A stretch of 17,412 nucleotides of DNA from Nitrospirota bacterium (GCA_015233485.1 JADFXO010000052.1:1-17412), one strand, 5' to 3'; shown: positions 7,543 to 15,076, counted from the stretch's first letter. The notes: generated from the sequence alone by a model not told the origin. A program made the numbers and translations.

Positions 7543-8651
7543 ATCTTAAGAAACTTGGGAAATATGAGGTTGGGATATTAGACTATTTCCTTATGTTCAT
7601 CCCAATTGCGGTTATCCTTGAGTTTAGGCACGCAAGCGGTACGTTGATTTTTGCCGCGTCTGCCATTTCCATAATACCTCTGGCAGCGATTATGGGCACA
7701 GCAACCGAACACCTTTCTGAGAAACTCGGCGCCGGCATCGGAGGGTTCCTTAATGCGACATTTGGCAACGCGGCCGAGCTGATTATCTCAGTCATCGCAA
7801 TCAAAGAGGGGCTGTATGACGTCGTAAAGGCATCGATAACGGGTTCTATTATCGGCAATATCCTGCTTGTCCTCGGGCTTAGTTTCGTAGCCGGAGGTTT
7901 AAAACAAAAAATTGTACACTTCAACGCCACAACCGCCAACCTGTACTCTTCAATGCTGGTACTCTGTTCTTTCGGCCTTGTGGTCCCTACCGTCGTTAAC
8001 ACACTGTTAGGAGAGCACCACTCTTTAACTAAAGCGGCCGTAGATAACCTAAGCCTTAAATTAAGCCTTGCAATTGCCATAGTGCTCTTTATTACCTATA
8101 TACTGAGCCTCGTGTTTTCGCTAAAAAGCCACAAACACCTGTATGGAGTTGGCGATGGAGAGACAGACGGCATCGAATCCGAAGAGAGTTGGAGCAGCGC
8201 TAAATCCTTCTCGGTGCTCTTGGCTGCTACGGTCGGAATAAGCTTTATGAGTGAATTTCTGGTTAAATCTCTGGAGGAGGCAACTAAGTCACTTGGGATG
8301 AACGAGGTATTTGTCGGCGTAATAGTCGTTGCGTTTGTTGGCAATGCCGCAGAACACAGTACCTCAATTCTCATGGCTCTTAAAAACAAGATGGATGTGT
8401 CTGTCTCAATAGCCATTGGCTCAAGCTCTCAGGTGGCGATGTTTTTGGCCCCTGTTCTGGTTTTCATCAGTTACTTTGTCGGTTCTTCACCGATGAATCT
8501 GACATTTACTCCGCTTGAGACCCTCTCCATATTATTTTCCGCCTTTTTAGTCAATTTTATCGCCGCCGACGGGCAGACACATTGGATGGAAGGGGTACAA
8601 CTTTTGGCGTTGTATATAATTTTAGGCATTGCTTATTTCTTTATATTTTGA
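7533..8651 (+). CDS. Ca2+/H+ antiporter, Cax/ChaA-like (CaCA family)
   Basis: This is a second, differently built Ca2+/cation antiporter. The first alpha repeat has GNAAELIIS (residues 78-86, Glu82) and then a GSIIGNILLVLGLSFVAGG block; the second has GNAAEH (270-275) and a SIAIGSSSQVAMFL block. These are hallmarks of the Cax/VCX1 branch, which exchanges Ca2+ (sometimes Mn2+ or other divalent ions) for protons. An acidic loop near residues 205-220 separates the halves, as in other Cax proteins. The start codon lies inside the preceding gene (10-nt overlap) and no independent ribosome binding site of note is present, so translation is probably coupled. The P-ATPase gene follows after 37 nt. 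Length of 372 residues is normal. Confidence 0.92.
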   Translation: MVIDLKKLGKYEVGILDYFLMFIPIAVILEFRHASGTLIFAASAISIIPLAAIMGTATEHLSEKLGAGIGGFLNATFGNAAELIISVIAIKEGLYDVVKASITGSIIGNILLVLGLSFVAGGLKQKIVHFNATTANLYSSMLVLCSFGLVVPTVVNTLLGEHHSLTKAAVDNLSLKLSLAIAIVLFITYILSLVFSLKSHKHLYGVGDGETDGIESEESWSSAKSFSVLLAATVGISFMSEFLVKSLEEATKSLGMNEVFVGVIVVAFVGNAAEHSTSILMALKNKMDVSVSIAIGSSSQVAMFLAPVLVFISYFVGSSPMNLTFTPLETLSILFSAFLVNFIAADGQTHWMEGVQLLALYIILGIAYFFIF

Positions 8652-8688
8652 GTAAGATACTTCTTTTTTTGTAGCATGAAGGAGGACA

Positions 8689-11031
8689 ATGGAGACATTA
8701 CTAAATACAAATGATGATTATGAGCAGATTCCGGCAGAGACAGGCACGGGACACGAGTGTAATAACTTAGGGAAGGCGGCTGTGCAAGGTTCAACAATTC
8801 CATCCAGCGTAGTTAGTCCGGCCAATGTCGTTAATGCGGATGTGTGTGGGGAAACCCCGGGTAAAGACTCATCCGCTATTTTAGAGATTAACAGCGCTTT
8901 GCTCAAACTGCGGCTTGCTTGTACCGTTAAACACTCCATATCAGGCCGGATTCGTATATGTGTCTCACTTTTGGCTTCATATAAAGATTTGAGTATAACG
9001 CTTGGCAATTACTTAAAAACACAACGCGGAGTGACCGATGTAAATGTTAACTACTACTGTGGGAGTTTTACCATCTATTACGATAAAGACACGGCAGCAA
9101 CGGATATAATCGTGGCCTCGGTTTCTGCAATGACTGTCTCGGATATTGTGAACCTGAAGGCGCAGCCGGTTCAGGTAACAACTGAGGACAAGGAGATTTC
9201 TCTGTCTTATTTCAGATGGGCGTCGGCTGCGATGGGGTTAAGCCTTGCGCTTGGCGGCATTCCGGTGCTTGCCCTTGCCATCGTCTATCCGATGCTTTTT
9301 TATATCGCCGTGCCGGTTTACAAACGAGCCTACAAGTGTGCGGCAAATGAACATAGATTAAACGTTGACTTCCTTGATGCCGCCGCTCTGACGGTGGGTA
9401 TGCTCACCGGAGACGTTATAAATGCCTCAGCCATGGTGTGGCTCATTCACCTTGGCGATTACATACGGGATCTCACGGCGTCAAGCTCGCAGCGAACCAT
9501 AAGAAAGCTCCTTGATTTTCAGGAAAACTATGCGTGGGTGGTAAGGGGCGAGGTTGAGGTAAAGGTGCGCGTTAAAGATATCGCGGTAGGCGAGATAGTT
9601 TCCTTAAACGTCGGAAATCTTATTCCGGTTGACGGTGAAATAACTGAAGGTGAAATCATTGTAGATCAGCAGGTCTTGACCGGAGAATCATTCCCCGTTC
9701 ATAAAGAGGCAGGCGATACCGTCCTTGCCGCAACCGTAATAAAAGACGGCAAGGCCTATGTAAGGGTGCTCAGAACCGGCGATGACACAAAAGTGGCACA
9801 GGTGGTTAAAATGGTAGAAGAAGCTCCGATTTATGAAACTAAAATACAAAACCACGCCGAAAAATATGCGGATGGAATAGTGATGCCTTCACTCATTACC
9901 ACTGGTTTAATCTTTGCAACTACCTTAAGTCTTCCCCATCTCGCAGCGCTTCTTACCGTGGATTTTGGCACAGGAGTGAGGGTATCGGCGCCGACTGCGG
10001 TGTTATCCTGCATGATTTCGGCCACCTCGCACGGGATTTTAATAAAGGGCGGGAGTTATCTCGAAAAACTCTACAAGTCCGACACTATAATATTCGATAA
10101 GACAGGGACACTTACAACCGGAGAGATTAAAGTGGAGGACGTCATCGCTTTTAACGGCTACGATGAGGATGAGATAATCTCATATGCGGCTACCGCGGAG
10201 TTTCAGATGACACATCCGATAGCTGAAGCCGTGGTACGTCATGCCGAAAATAAACACATCGAACTTAAAAAACGAGACACGGTTCAGTACTGTGTCGGGC
10301 GTGGAGTGGATGCCTTGATAGCCGGCAAAAACGTACTTGTCGGAAGCCTGAGGCTGCTTGAGGAAAACTCCATACCCATAGGCGATGAGATTACAGCTAT
10401 CACCGATACGTTTATCAACGATGGCAAGGCGGCACTGTATATCGCATTAGACGGAAAGCTTGGCGGCATTATTTCCTTCCGGGACCAGATACGCAAAGAG
10501 GCTAAGGCGATGATAGATGAGCTTCACCGTGTGGGCGTTAAAAATGTAATCATGCTTACGGGAGACGTGAAAAAAGTGGCATATCCGGTGGCAAAAGCAC
10601 TTGGAATAGACCAATGCATTGCCGAGGTGCTCCCTGAGCAAAAGGCCGAGGTTGTAATAGATTTAAAGAACAAAGGCCACATAGTGGCCTTCGTTGGCGA
10701 TGGGATAAATGACTCCGTAGCGCTTTCTTATGCCGATATCGGGATTTCCGTAAAGGGAGGCGCGGATATTACAAAAGAGACTGCCGGAGTAATCCTGCTT
10801 GACGACAATCTGAATAAAATCCCTATGGCTTTTGAGATAAGCAAGGAAACTATAACGCTTATCAAGGAAAATTATGCCATAACCGGAGGGCTGAACGTAG
10901 TGGCTTATGCCCTTGCAGCCCTTAATTTGATATCTCCTGTCCTTAGCACTCTAATCAGCAATGGCTCGGCCATCATAGCCTGTGTCAATGGCATGAAACC
11001 TATAATAAGAATGAAGCTCAAGGGCCGTTAA
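8689..11031 (+). CDS. P1B-like metal P-type ATPase with HMA2-like N-terminus and no CPC motif
   Basis: This is an ATP-driven cation pump of the inner membrane. After a low-complexity start (1-75) comes an HMA2-like domain, about residues 78-145, with HSISGRIR (82-89) and CGSFTIYYD; it lacks the MxCxxC of ordinary HMA domains. The catalytic core is complete: TGES (331-334), the phosphorylated DKTGT (Asp470), the HP motif of P1B ATPases (His509-Pro510), and GDGIND (670-675). The membrane motif before Asp470 reads DFGTGVRVSAPTA (425-437), with no cysteine where CPC/CPx would be, so the bound metal is uncertain; closest in feel to the CtpC (Mn/Zn) type. Six to eight helices are visible. AAGGAGG sits 3 nt before the ATG. 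It ends 71 nt before a pair of small membrane proteins. Confidence 0.92.
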   Translation: METLLNTNDDYEQIPAETGTGHECNNLGKAAVQGSTIPSSVVSPANVVNADVCGETPGKDSSAILEINSALLKLRLACTVKHSISGRIRICVSLLASYKDLSITLGNYLKTQRGVTDVNVNYYCGSFTIYYDKDTAATDIIVASVSAMTVSDIVNLKAQPVQVTTEDKEISLSYFRWASAAMGLSLALGGIPVLALAIVYPMLFYIAVPVYKRAYKCAANEHRLNVDFLDAAALTVGMLTGDVINASAMVWLIHLGDYIRDLTASSSQRTIRKLLDFQENYAWVVRGEVEVKVRVKDIAVGEIVSLNVGNLIPVDGEITEGEIIVDQQVLTGESFPVHKEAGDTVLAATVIKDGKAYVRVLRTGDDTKVAQVVKMVEEAPIYETKIQNHAEKYADGIVMPSLITTGLIFATTLSLPHLAALLTVDFGTGVRVSAPTAVLSCMISATSHGILIKGGSYLEKLYKSDTIIFDKTGTLTTGEIKVEDVIAFNGYDEDEIISYAATAEFQMTHPIAEAVVRHAENKHIELKKRDTVQYCVGRGVDALIAGKNVLVGSLRLLEENSIPIGDEITAITDTFINDGKAALYIALDGKLGGIISFRDQIRKEAKAMIDELHRVGVKNVIMLTGDVKKVAYPVAKALGIDQCIAEVLPEQKAEVVIDLKNKGHIVAFVGDGINDSVALSYADIGISVKGGADITKETAGVILLDDNLNKIPMAFEISKETITLIKENYAITGGLNVVAYALAALNLISPVLSTLISNGSAIIACVNGMKPIIRMKLKGR

Positions 11032-11039
11032 ACAGGCAC

Positions 11040-11068
11040 TTGCTATTTATGTATGCCTTAGGTATACT
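11040..11068 (+). promoter_or_regulatory. Internal sigma-70-like promoter before the small membrane proteins
   Basis: TTGCTA (11040-11045) and TATACT (11063-11068) are separated by 17 nt, giving a predicted start near 11075 and a 28-nt leader that contains the AGGAGG of the first small gene. It would let the small and accessory genes be expressed above or apart from the P-ATPase. This rests on motif matching alone. Confidence 0.4.
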
Positions 11069-11102
11069 AGAAGTAGAATATGTCATTTATCAGGAGGACG
11101 AT

Positions 11103-11336
11103 ATGGAAATGGTATTGGCTGGAATATTTGGTGGAGCGGTAGTTTATGTTGCGGGTAAAACTGATATTCTAAGGAATGTTGTAAAGGGAGTTATAAAGAT
11201 GGGGTATTCGGTTACGGGCGCAATAACCTCCGGCGGAGGGGAGACCCTGGAATCGATTAAAGACATTGTTGCTGAGAGCAAGTCAGAGTATGAAGCTGAA
11301 CAAGCCGCAAAGGCGGAAGCGATGGTCAAAGCGTAA
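11103..11336 (+). CDS. Small membrane protein, first of a tandem pair (PacL/DUF6110-like)
   Basis: This 77-residue protein has a glycine-rich membrane helix at its N-terminus (LAGIFGGAVVYVAG), a basic patch, then an amphipathic acidic/alanine tail with KDIVAESKSEYEAE (53-66). The start at 11103 is chosen because AGGAGG (11092-11097) lies 5 nt before it; the longer frame from 11040 has no such site. It aligns without gaps to the next protein. Small one-helix proteins beside CtpC-type P-ATPases act as metal-binding scaffolds (PacL in mycobacteria), and small DUF6110 proteins with a similar acidic AExK tail are found near P-ATPases; family membership here is inferred from layout and tail pattern. 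It has no Cys or His, so it does not itself show a metal site. Confidence 0.75.
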   Translation: MEMVLAGIFGGAVVYVAGKTDILRNVVKGVIKMGYSVTGAITSGGGETLESIKDIVAESKSEYEAEQAAKAEAMVKA

Positions 11337-11337
11337 T

Positions 11338-11574
11338 ATGGGCTATATCGTTGCCGGAATAGTGGGGGGCCTTGTTGTAGTTATGATTACAAAAGTGCTC
11401 CCCAACAAAGGTTTTATTAAAAGTCTGATGAAGCTGTTTTATGCTATAAAAGACTCGTTGTTCTCCTCGTTTTGCCATTCGTATGAGGAATTTAAAGATA
11501 TTGCGGCAGAGAGCAAGGCCGAATATGAGTTCGAAAAAATAAAAGAGGCGCAGGCAAGGGCTGAACGGAAATGA
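11338..11574 (+). CDS. Small membrane protein, second of the tandem pair (PacL/DUF6110-like)
   Basis: This 78-residue paralogue of the previous protein has an N-terminal helix with AGIVGGLVVVMI, conserved lysines at 19, 28 and 32, Tyr35, and the KDIAAESKAEYEFE tail at 53-66. By hand count, 27 of 77 positions are identical to the first copy with no gaps, so the pair arose by duplication. It starts 1 nt after the preceding stop and has no clear ribosome binding site, implying re-initiation. It overlaps the next gene by ATGA. Unlike copy 1 it has a Cys-His pair (Cys46-His47). Function is inferred from neighbours: an accessory or scaffold subunit of the P-ATPase. Confidence 0.75.
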   Translation: MGYIVAGIVGGLVVVMITKVLPNKGFIKSLMKLFYAIKDSLFSSFCHSYEEFKDIAAESKAEYEFEKIKEAQARAERK

Positions 11575-12182
11575 CCGGCACATATAAACTAAAACCGGCT
11601 CATCACATAGGGGGACGGCAAAGGCTGAAGGTTGAAACCAATATGGATATGAGGGTGTTCTTTATTTTTTTGAGCGCTGCCATAAAAAGGGTAAAAGAGA
11701 TAAAGAAAGCGCAGTTTAATCGTTTTGCCGCGTCTATAACCCTGTATTTTGATGATGGCGGCCGTGACACAGGCAATTTAATAACAAGGCTCACGGAGCA
11801 GATGGATTTTATAATGTCACTTCCGAATTTTGCCGGCACATATGAGGAGATATTGGATGCCTTGTGTTTTGGTGATAGCGGTGACATAGAAATAACAATC
11901 GGAGGGGATGAAATCGCGGTAAACTATGTTTACGGGGTTTACGGGCAAACGATAAAAACCTTTTCACGGTCAGGCGTATTCAGGAAAGACACTATTGTTT
12001 CGGCAACAACCTTATCTGCCGGGCTTCTTACACTTCTTATGGCCCCGGCTCTTCCGACTCCCGCATGGCTGGTTCTTTTATTTTTTGGCTACAGCTCTCT
12101 TAAACAATACGAGTCCGCTAAAGTAACAGAGCAGCTCTTAGTGCAGTCACTGAAACACGAAGAACAGGACGCGGATGAATAA
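11571..12182 (+). CDS. Membrane protein with degenerate HMA2-like domain
   Basis: The 203-residue protein was not recognised as a named family. Its N-terminus has HHIGGRQR (11-18), matching the H-x-I-x-G-R-x-R signature of the P-ATPase HMA2 domain, followed about 40 residues later by AASITLYFDD, equivalent to CGSxTIYYD but without the Cys. A soluble middle part follows (about 70-130). Near the C-terminus is a membrane hairpin (about 143-180) containing PALPTPAWLVLLFFGY, which resembles the DUF454-type hairpin of the next protein. So it looks like a divergent copy of that protein. ATG overlaps the previous TGA (ATGA). The next gene overlaps by 8 nt. Probable P-ATPase accessory subunit. Confidence 0.7.
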   Translation: MTGTYKLKPAHHIGGRQRLKVETNMDMRVFFIFLSAAIKRVKEIKKAQFNRFAASITLYFDDGGRDTGNLITRLTEQMDFIMSLPNFAGTYEEILDALCFGDSGDIEITIGGDEIAVNYVYGVYGQTIKTFSRSGVFRKDTIVSATTLSAGLLTLLMAPALPTPAWLVLLFFGYSSLKQYESAKVTEQLLVQSLKHEEQDADE

Positions 12183-12798
12183 CATCATTGTTACAGAGTC
12201 CACACCTGTGTGTATGTCTGACCATACTTTCCAGTCTAAAGAGAGCCTTGCCACGGTGGATATGGAAATGAATATTCCGTATGAGGTTAAGCATTCCATT
12301 ACAGGACGCATCAGGGTGGTATCTGAGGCTTTCGTAGCAAATAAGGCACTGAGTGACGCTGTTAATACAATAATCCTCGCTCTGCCGGGTATTAGAGAAA
12401 CATCGTTAAACAACTGCTGTGGCAGCATGACTATATACTATGATGAGCAAGTGATTGACAAGGCTGATATCTTAAAAAACATGAGCGCTATTACTATGAG
12501 TATAGTAGTTGCCAGCAGCGCTTGTAATATATCCTTGGAGAAATCCATGTTCGTGCAAGTTGATGAGCACACCAGACCAAACAGATTATACGAGATTGTT
12601 GGGGTTCTGCTGGCAGGGCTGGGAATAATCACTTTTATTCTTCCTGGAATCCCTGGTATCCCAATTTTAATGCTTTCCGCGTATTTTTTAGCAAAAAGCG
12701 CTGGACCTGTGTATAAAAGAATGCTTAATAACGATTATATAGGCAAGTTTTTAAAACAACCGGAACAGCTTGCAATTACCGATAATCGTGAACAATGA
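12175..12798 (+). CDS. HMA2-like / DUF454-like (YbaN-type) membrane protein
   Basis: This 207-residue protein has an HMA2-like domain at about 36-105 with HSITGRIR (40-47) and CCGSMTIYYD. It closely follows the P-ATPase N-terminus, including the shared MSAITMS/VSAMTVS stretch after it. A membrane hairpin at about 141-185 reads ILPGIPGIPILMLSAYFLAK, then GPVYKRML and a basic tail. This fits the DUF454 (YbaN) pattern and also resembles the first membrane hairpin of the P-ATPase (GIPVLALA...PVYKRAY). It may be a stand-alone regulatory or metal-handing subunit of the pump. It overlaps the preceding gene by 8 nt and the PilT-like gene by ATGA. Confidence 0.78.
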   Translation: MNNIIVTESTPVCMSDHTFQSKESLATVDMEMNIPYEVKHSITGRIRVVSEAFVANKALSDAVNTIILALPGIRETSLNNCCGSMTIYYDEQVIDKADILKNMSAITMSIVVASSACNISLEKSMFVQVDEHTRPNRLYEIVGVLLAGLGIITFILPGIPGIPILMLSAYFLAKSAGPVYKRMLNNDYIGKFLKQPEQLAITDNREQ

Positions 12799-13883
12799 AA
12801 GGAGCAGATTTTTTTGACTCTCTTTGCGGTCTCCTGAATGAAAAAAGGGGGGCTATGCTCTACCTGGCCCCGAAGGAGAGTCCATATATAAGAATAGGAA
12901 ATGCGCTGTCGAAGGTCGATGTAGTGGCGCCAATAAGTGAGAAGATGACTGTTGAATTCGTTAATTTACTTATTAGCCGCGCGATTGTAAAGGTGAAAAA
13001 ACCTTTTATGGAGTCGCATTTTAATTATGAATCCAAAGAGGCGGGGAAATTTAAGGTACTGGTATCTCATGGATATAAAGGTTACATGTTGTCAGTAAGC
13101 CCGGTTTTTGATGAAATACCGGAGATAGACTCTTTGAACTTTCCGGATGGGATCAAAAAACTTGTACACACGCAGTCAGGGTTAATACTAATTATTGGAA
13201 AGAATAGCTCTGGTAAAAGTACTACCGTGGCTTCATTTGTTGATTTTATTAATAAAAATTATAATAAAAGAATTACGGTGATAGAGAACTCTCTTAAGTT
13301 TCTTTATAAAGACTGGCTCTCAACAGTAAAGCAACCGTTCATCAGAATCCCGGACATTTTAACCCTGTCAAATGTTACATTTGATAAAACCATAGGGGAC
13401 GCCTCGGTGCTTGCCATAGATGGCTTTCCCGTGTATGAAACAATGAGACTTTCGCTGATGGCCGCAAAGAAAGGTATTTTGGTAATAGCCGCGGCAGACA
13501 CAAACGGAGGTGTTTCCGAGGCCCTCCGGCTAATGATAGAGAGTTTTGCCGAAAATGATAGAAAGGAAGCGAAAAAAACGCTTACAGCGACCTTAAAAGC
13601 GGTGTTGTGGCAAAATCTATTACCTAAAAAAGATGGTACGGGAGTAACGCCAGTTTTTGAAATGATGCTTAACGACAGTGTAATATCCTCCCTGATATAT
13701 AACGAGAGATTTCATCTTCTCAGGCCGACGATGGCCGCTGGCCTTCGAAGGGGAATGATGACCATAACACAGGCATTGGCTGAGGCTGCCAGTAAAGATA
13801 TTTTAAACAAAGAGGCCGCGAGAAAATTCAGGGATGACACTTATTCTTATTATGTAAATCCTGTAAAAGAGGCTTATTATTGA
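12795..13883 (+). CDS. PilT-family ATPase homologue 1, strongly degenerate
   Basis: This 362-residue protein has the order of motifs of PilT/GspE secretion ATPases but altered key residues. Walker A is intact (GKNSSGKST, 135-143). The Asp box is VIENSLKF (Glu164-Asn165, where PilT has IEDPIEF). The Walker B segment DASVLAIDGFPVYETMRLSL has Asp209 where PilT has the catalytic Glu. The His box LVIAAADTNG has Asp in place of His. The N-terminal PAS-like part is only weakly similar to PilT. The C-terminal helical part ends with MTITQAL, reminiscent of MQTLDQxL. ATP binding is plausible; fast hydrolysis is doubtful. It begins in the stop codon of the HMA2/DUF454 gene, tying it to the metal pump operon, and a second copy follows after 16 nt. 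Confidence 0.82.
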   Translation: MKGADFFDSLCGLLNEKRGAMLYLAPKESPYIRIGNALSKVDVVAPISEKMTVEFVNLLISRAIVKVKKPFMESHFNYESKEAGKFKVLVSHGYKGYMLSVSPVFDEIPEIDSLNFPDGIKKLVHTQSGLILIIGKNSSGKSTTVASFVDFINKNYNKRITVIENSLKFLYKDWLSTVKQPFIRIPDILTLSNVTFDKTIGDASVLAIDGFPVYETMRLSLMAAKKGILVIAAADTNGGVSEALRLMIESFAENDRKEAKKTLTATLKAVLWQNLLPKKDGTGVTPVFEMMLNDSVISSLIYNERFHLLRPTMAAGLRRGMMTITQALAEAASKDILNKEAARKFRDDTYSYYVNPVKEAYY

Positions 13884-13899
13884 AAGGAGGGATAATTAA

Positions 13900-15039
13900 A
13901 TGGATGACTTACAGAAAGGCGGCGAGCCAGAGTTAGAAGAGTTTATACATAAAATCGAGGCGATAAACAAGCCACGGACGGACGTGCCTGAGATAGTTAA
14001 TTATTTAATAGCCGCTCGTGAGATTAACGCCTCCGACATTTATTTTTCTGTCGATGAATGTCCTGTGCTTAAGCGCCATGGAAAGTTTCACAAGCTTTTG
14101 GAGAGCCCTTTTTACCGGCAGGAGGAACTCAAGCGTCTGATATATGGGATATTGGATAAAAGCCAGATCCAGAGATTTGAAAAGCAGTTGGATATGGAGC
14201 TGGTTTACGTAAGCGACGAAACTGGCAGTATCAGGATTAATCTTTATCACAGCCAGGAGGGCATCGGGGCGGCTTGCCGGATAATCCCACGCCAAATACC
14301 GGAATTGAAGGATTTGGGACCAAAGGAATCACTTGAAAAAATTGCCGATTTAGAAGAAGGTTTCGTCTTAATCACAGGTGAGGCAAGATCGGGTAAATCC
14401 ACCACGCTTGCAGCCATAATTGAGCATATAAATATTAACAAGAAAAAAGTCATTATAACCATAGAGGATATAATCGAATATTATCATGCTAACCAGTCTT
14501 CATTGATAGACCAGCGCCAGGTTGGGGTTCACACCTTGAATTTTACAACTGCTATTAATGCCGCGATTAGAAGTAAGGCAGACGTAATAGTCCTTACAGA
14601 TATCCAGACCAGAGATGAGATGAGTCTTGCCATGAACGCGGCCGATGCCGGTATTTTGGTAATAGCGGTTATGAGAACATTTGGTGGTTCGGGCGAGGCA
14701 ATATATAGAATGCTTAATTTTTACAAAGATAGTGAGCAAAAATTCGCAAGATATCAGCTCTCGCGGATTTTGAGAACCATTATATGGCAGCATCTGCTAG
14801 CTCTTAAAGGCCACGTGGGGACGGTTCCGGCAATGGAGATTATGCATAATACGAAAAAAATATCAGAATTGATACGAACAAATCAATTGGATAAGATTTA
14901 CAAAGAGGTTGGAAAGAACCGCGCATTAGGTATGCAAACGATGGAACAGTCCTTTGAATTCCTTCAAACCGTGCACGAAATTGAGGGTAATGTATCCCTT
15001 GCCTTCAAATATGGAAAATTCCTTCTCGCATTATTATAA
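13900..15039 (+). CDS. PilT-family ATPase homologue 2, partly degenerate
   Basis: This 379-residue protein is closer to true PilT than its neighbour. The N-terminal domain has ASDIYFS...LKRHGKFHKL (compare ASDLHLS...RVDGDLRRL). Walker A is GEARSGKST (160-168). The Asp box is intact (IEDIIEYYH, Glu189-Asp190, then SLIDQRQVGVHT). The Walker B region DVIVLTDIQTRDEM has Asp234 in place of the catalytic Glu, and the His box reads IAVMRTFGG with Arg instead of His. ELIRTNQLDKI and MQTMEQSFEFL match the PilT C-terminus. Canonical PilT retracts type IV pili from the cytoplasmic face of the membrane as a hexamer; no pilus genes are in the window. AAGGAGG at 13884-13890, 9 nt before the ATG, is among the best ribosome binding sites here. 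Confidence 0.85.
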   Translation: MDDLQKGGEPELEEFIHKIEAINKPRTDVPEIVNYLIAAREINASDIYFSVDECPVLKRHGKFHKLLESPFYRQEELKRLIYGILDKSQIQRFEKQLDMELVYVSDETGSIRINLYHSQEGIGAACRIIPRQIPELKDLGPKESLEKIADLEEGFVLITGEARSGKSTTLAAIIEHININKKKVIITIEDIIEYYHANQSSLIDQRQVGVHTLNFTTAINAAIRSKADVIVLTDIQTRDEMSLAMNAADAGILVIAVMRTFGGSGEAIYRMLNFYKDSEQKFARYQLSRILRTIIWQHLLALKGHVGTVPAMEIMHNTKKISELIRTNQLDKIYKEVGKNRALGMQTMEQSFEFLQTVHEIEGNVSLAFKYGKFLLALL

Positions 15040-15047
15040 TGAACGCT

Positions 15048-15076
15048 TTGATACCTGATTATTGGGTCAATATAAT
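15048..15076 (+). promoter_or_regulatory. Strong sigma-70-like promoter for the DAACS symporter gene
   Basis: TTGATA (15048-15053) and TATAAT (15071-15076) are spaced by exactly 17 nt, five and six of six matches to consensus. A start near 15083 would leave a leader of about 137 nt before the ATG at 15220. An imperfect inverted repeat, ATTATTG-GGT-CAATATAAT (15058-15076), overlaps the -10 box and could bind a repressor. Confidence 0.65.

Noticed and set aside
7583..8080. Minus-strand 165-codon frame inside the Cax-like gene
   Set aside because: The plus-strand Cax motifs account for this DNA fully and the reverse product has no features.
11040..11102. Longer start for the first small membrane protein
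   Set aside because: The extension would begin inside a promoter-like sequence; the ATG at 11103 has AGGAGG at ideal distance and gives a protein that aligns end to end with its paralogue.
13900..15039. Calling the second PilT homologue a true pilus-retraction PilT
   Set aside because: Catalytic Glu and His-box His are replaced and no type IV pilus gene is nearby, so only family homology is claimed.
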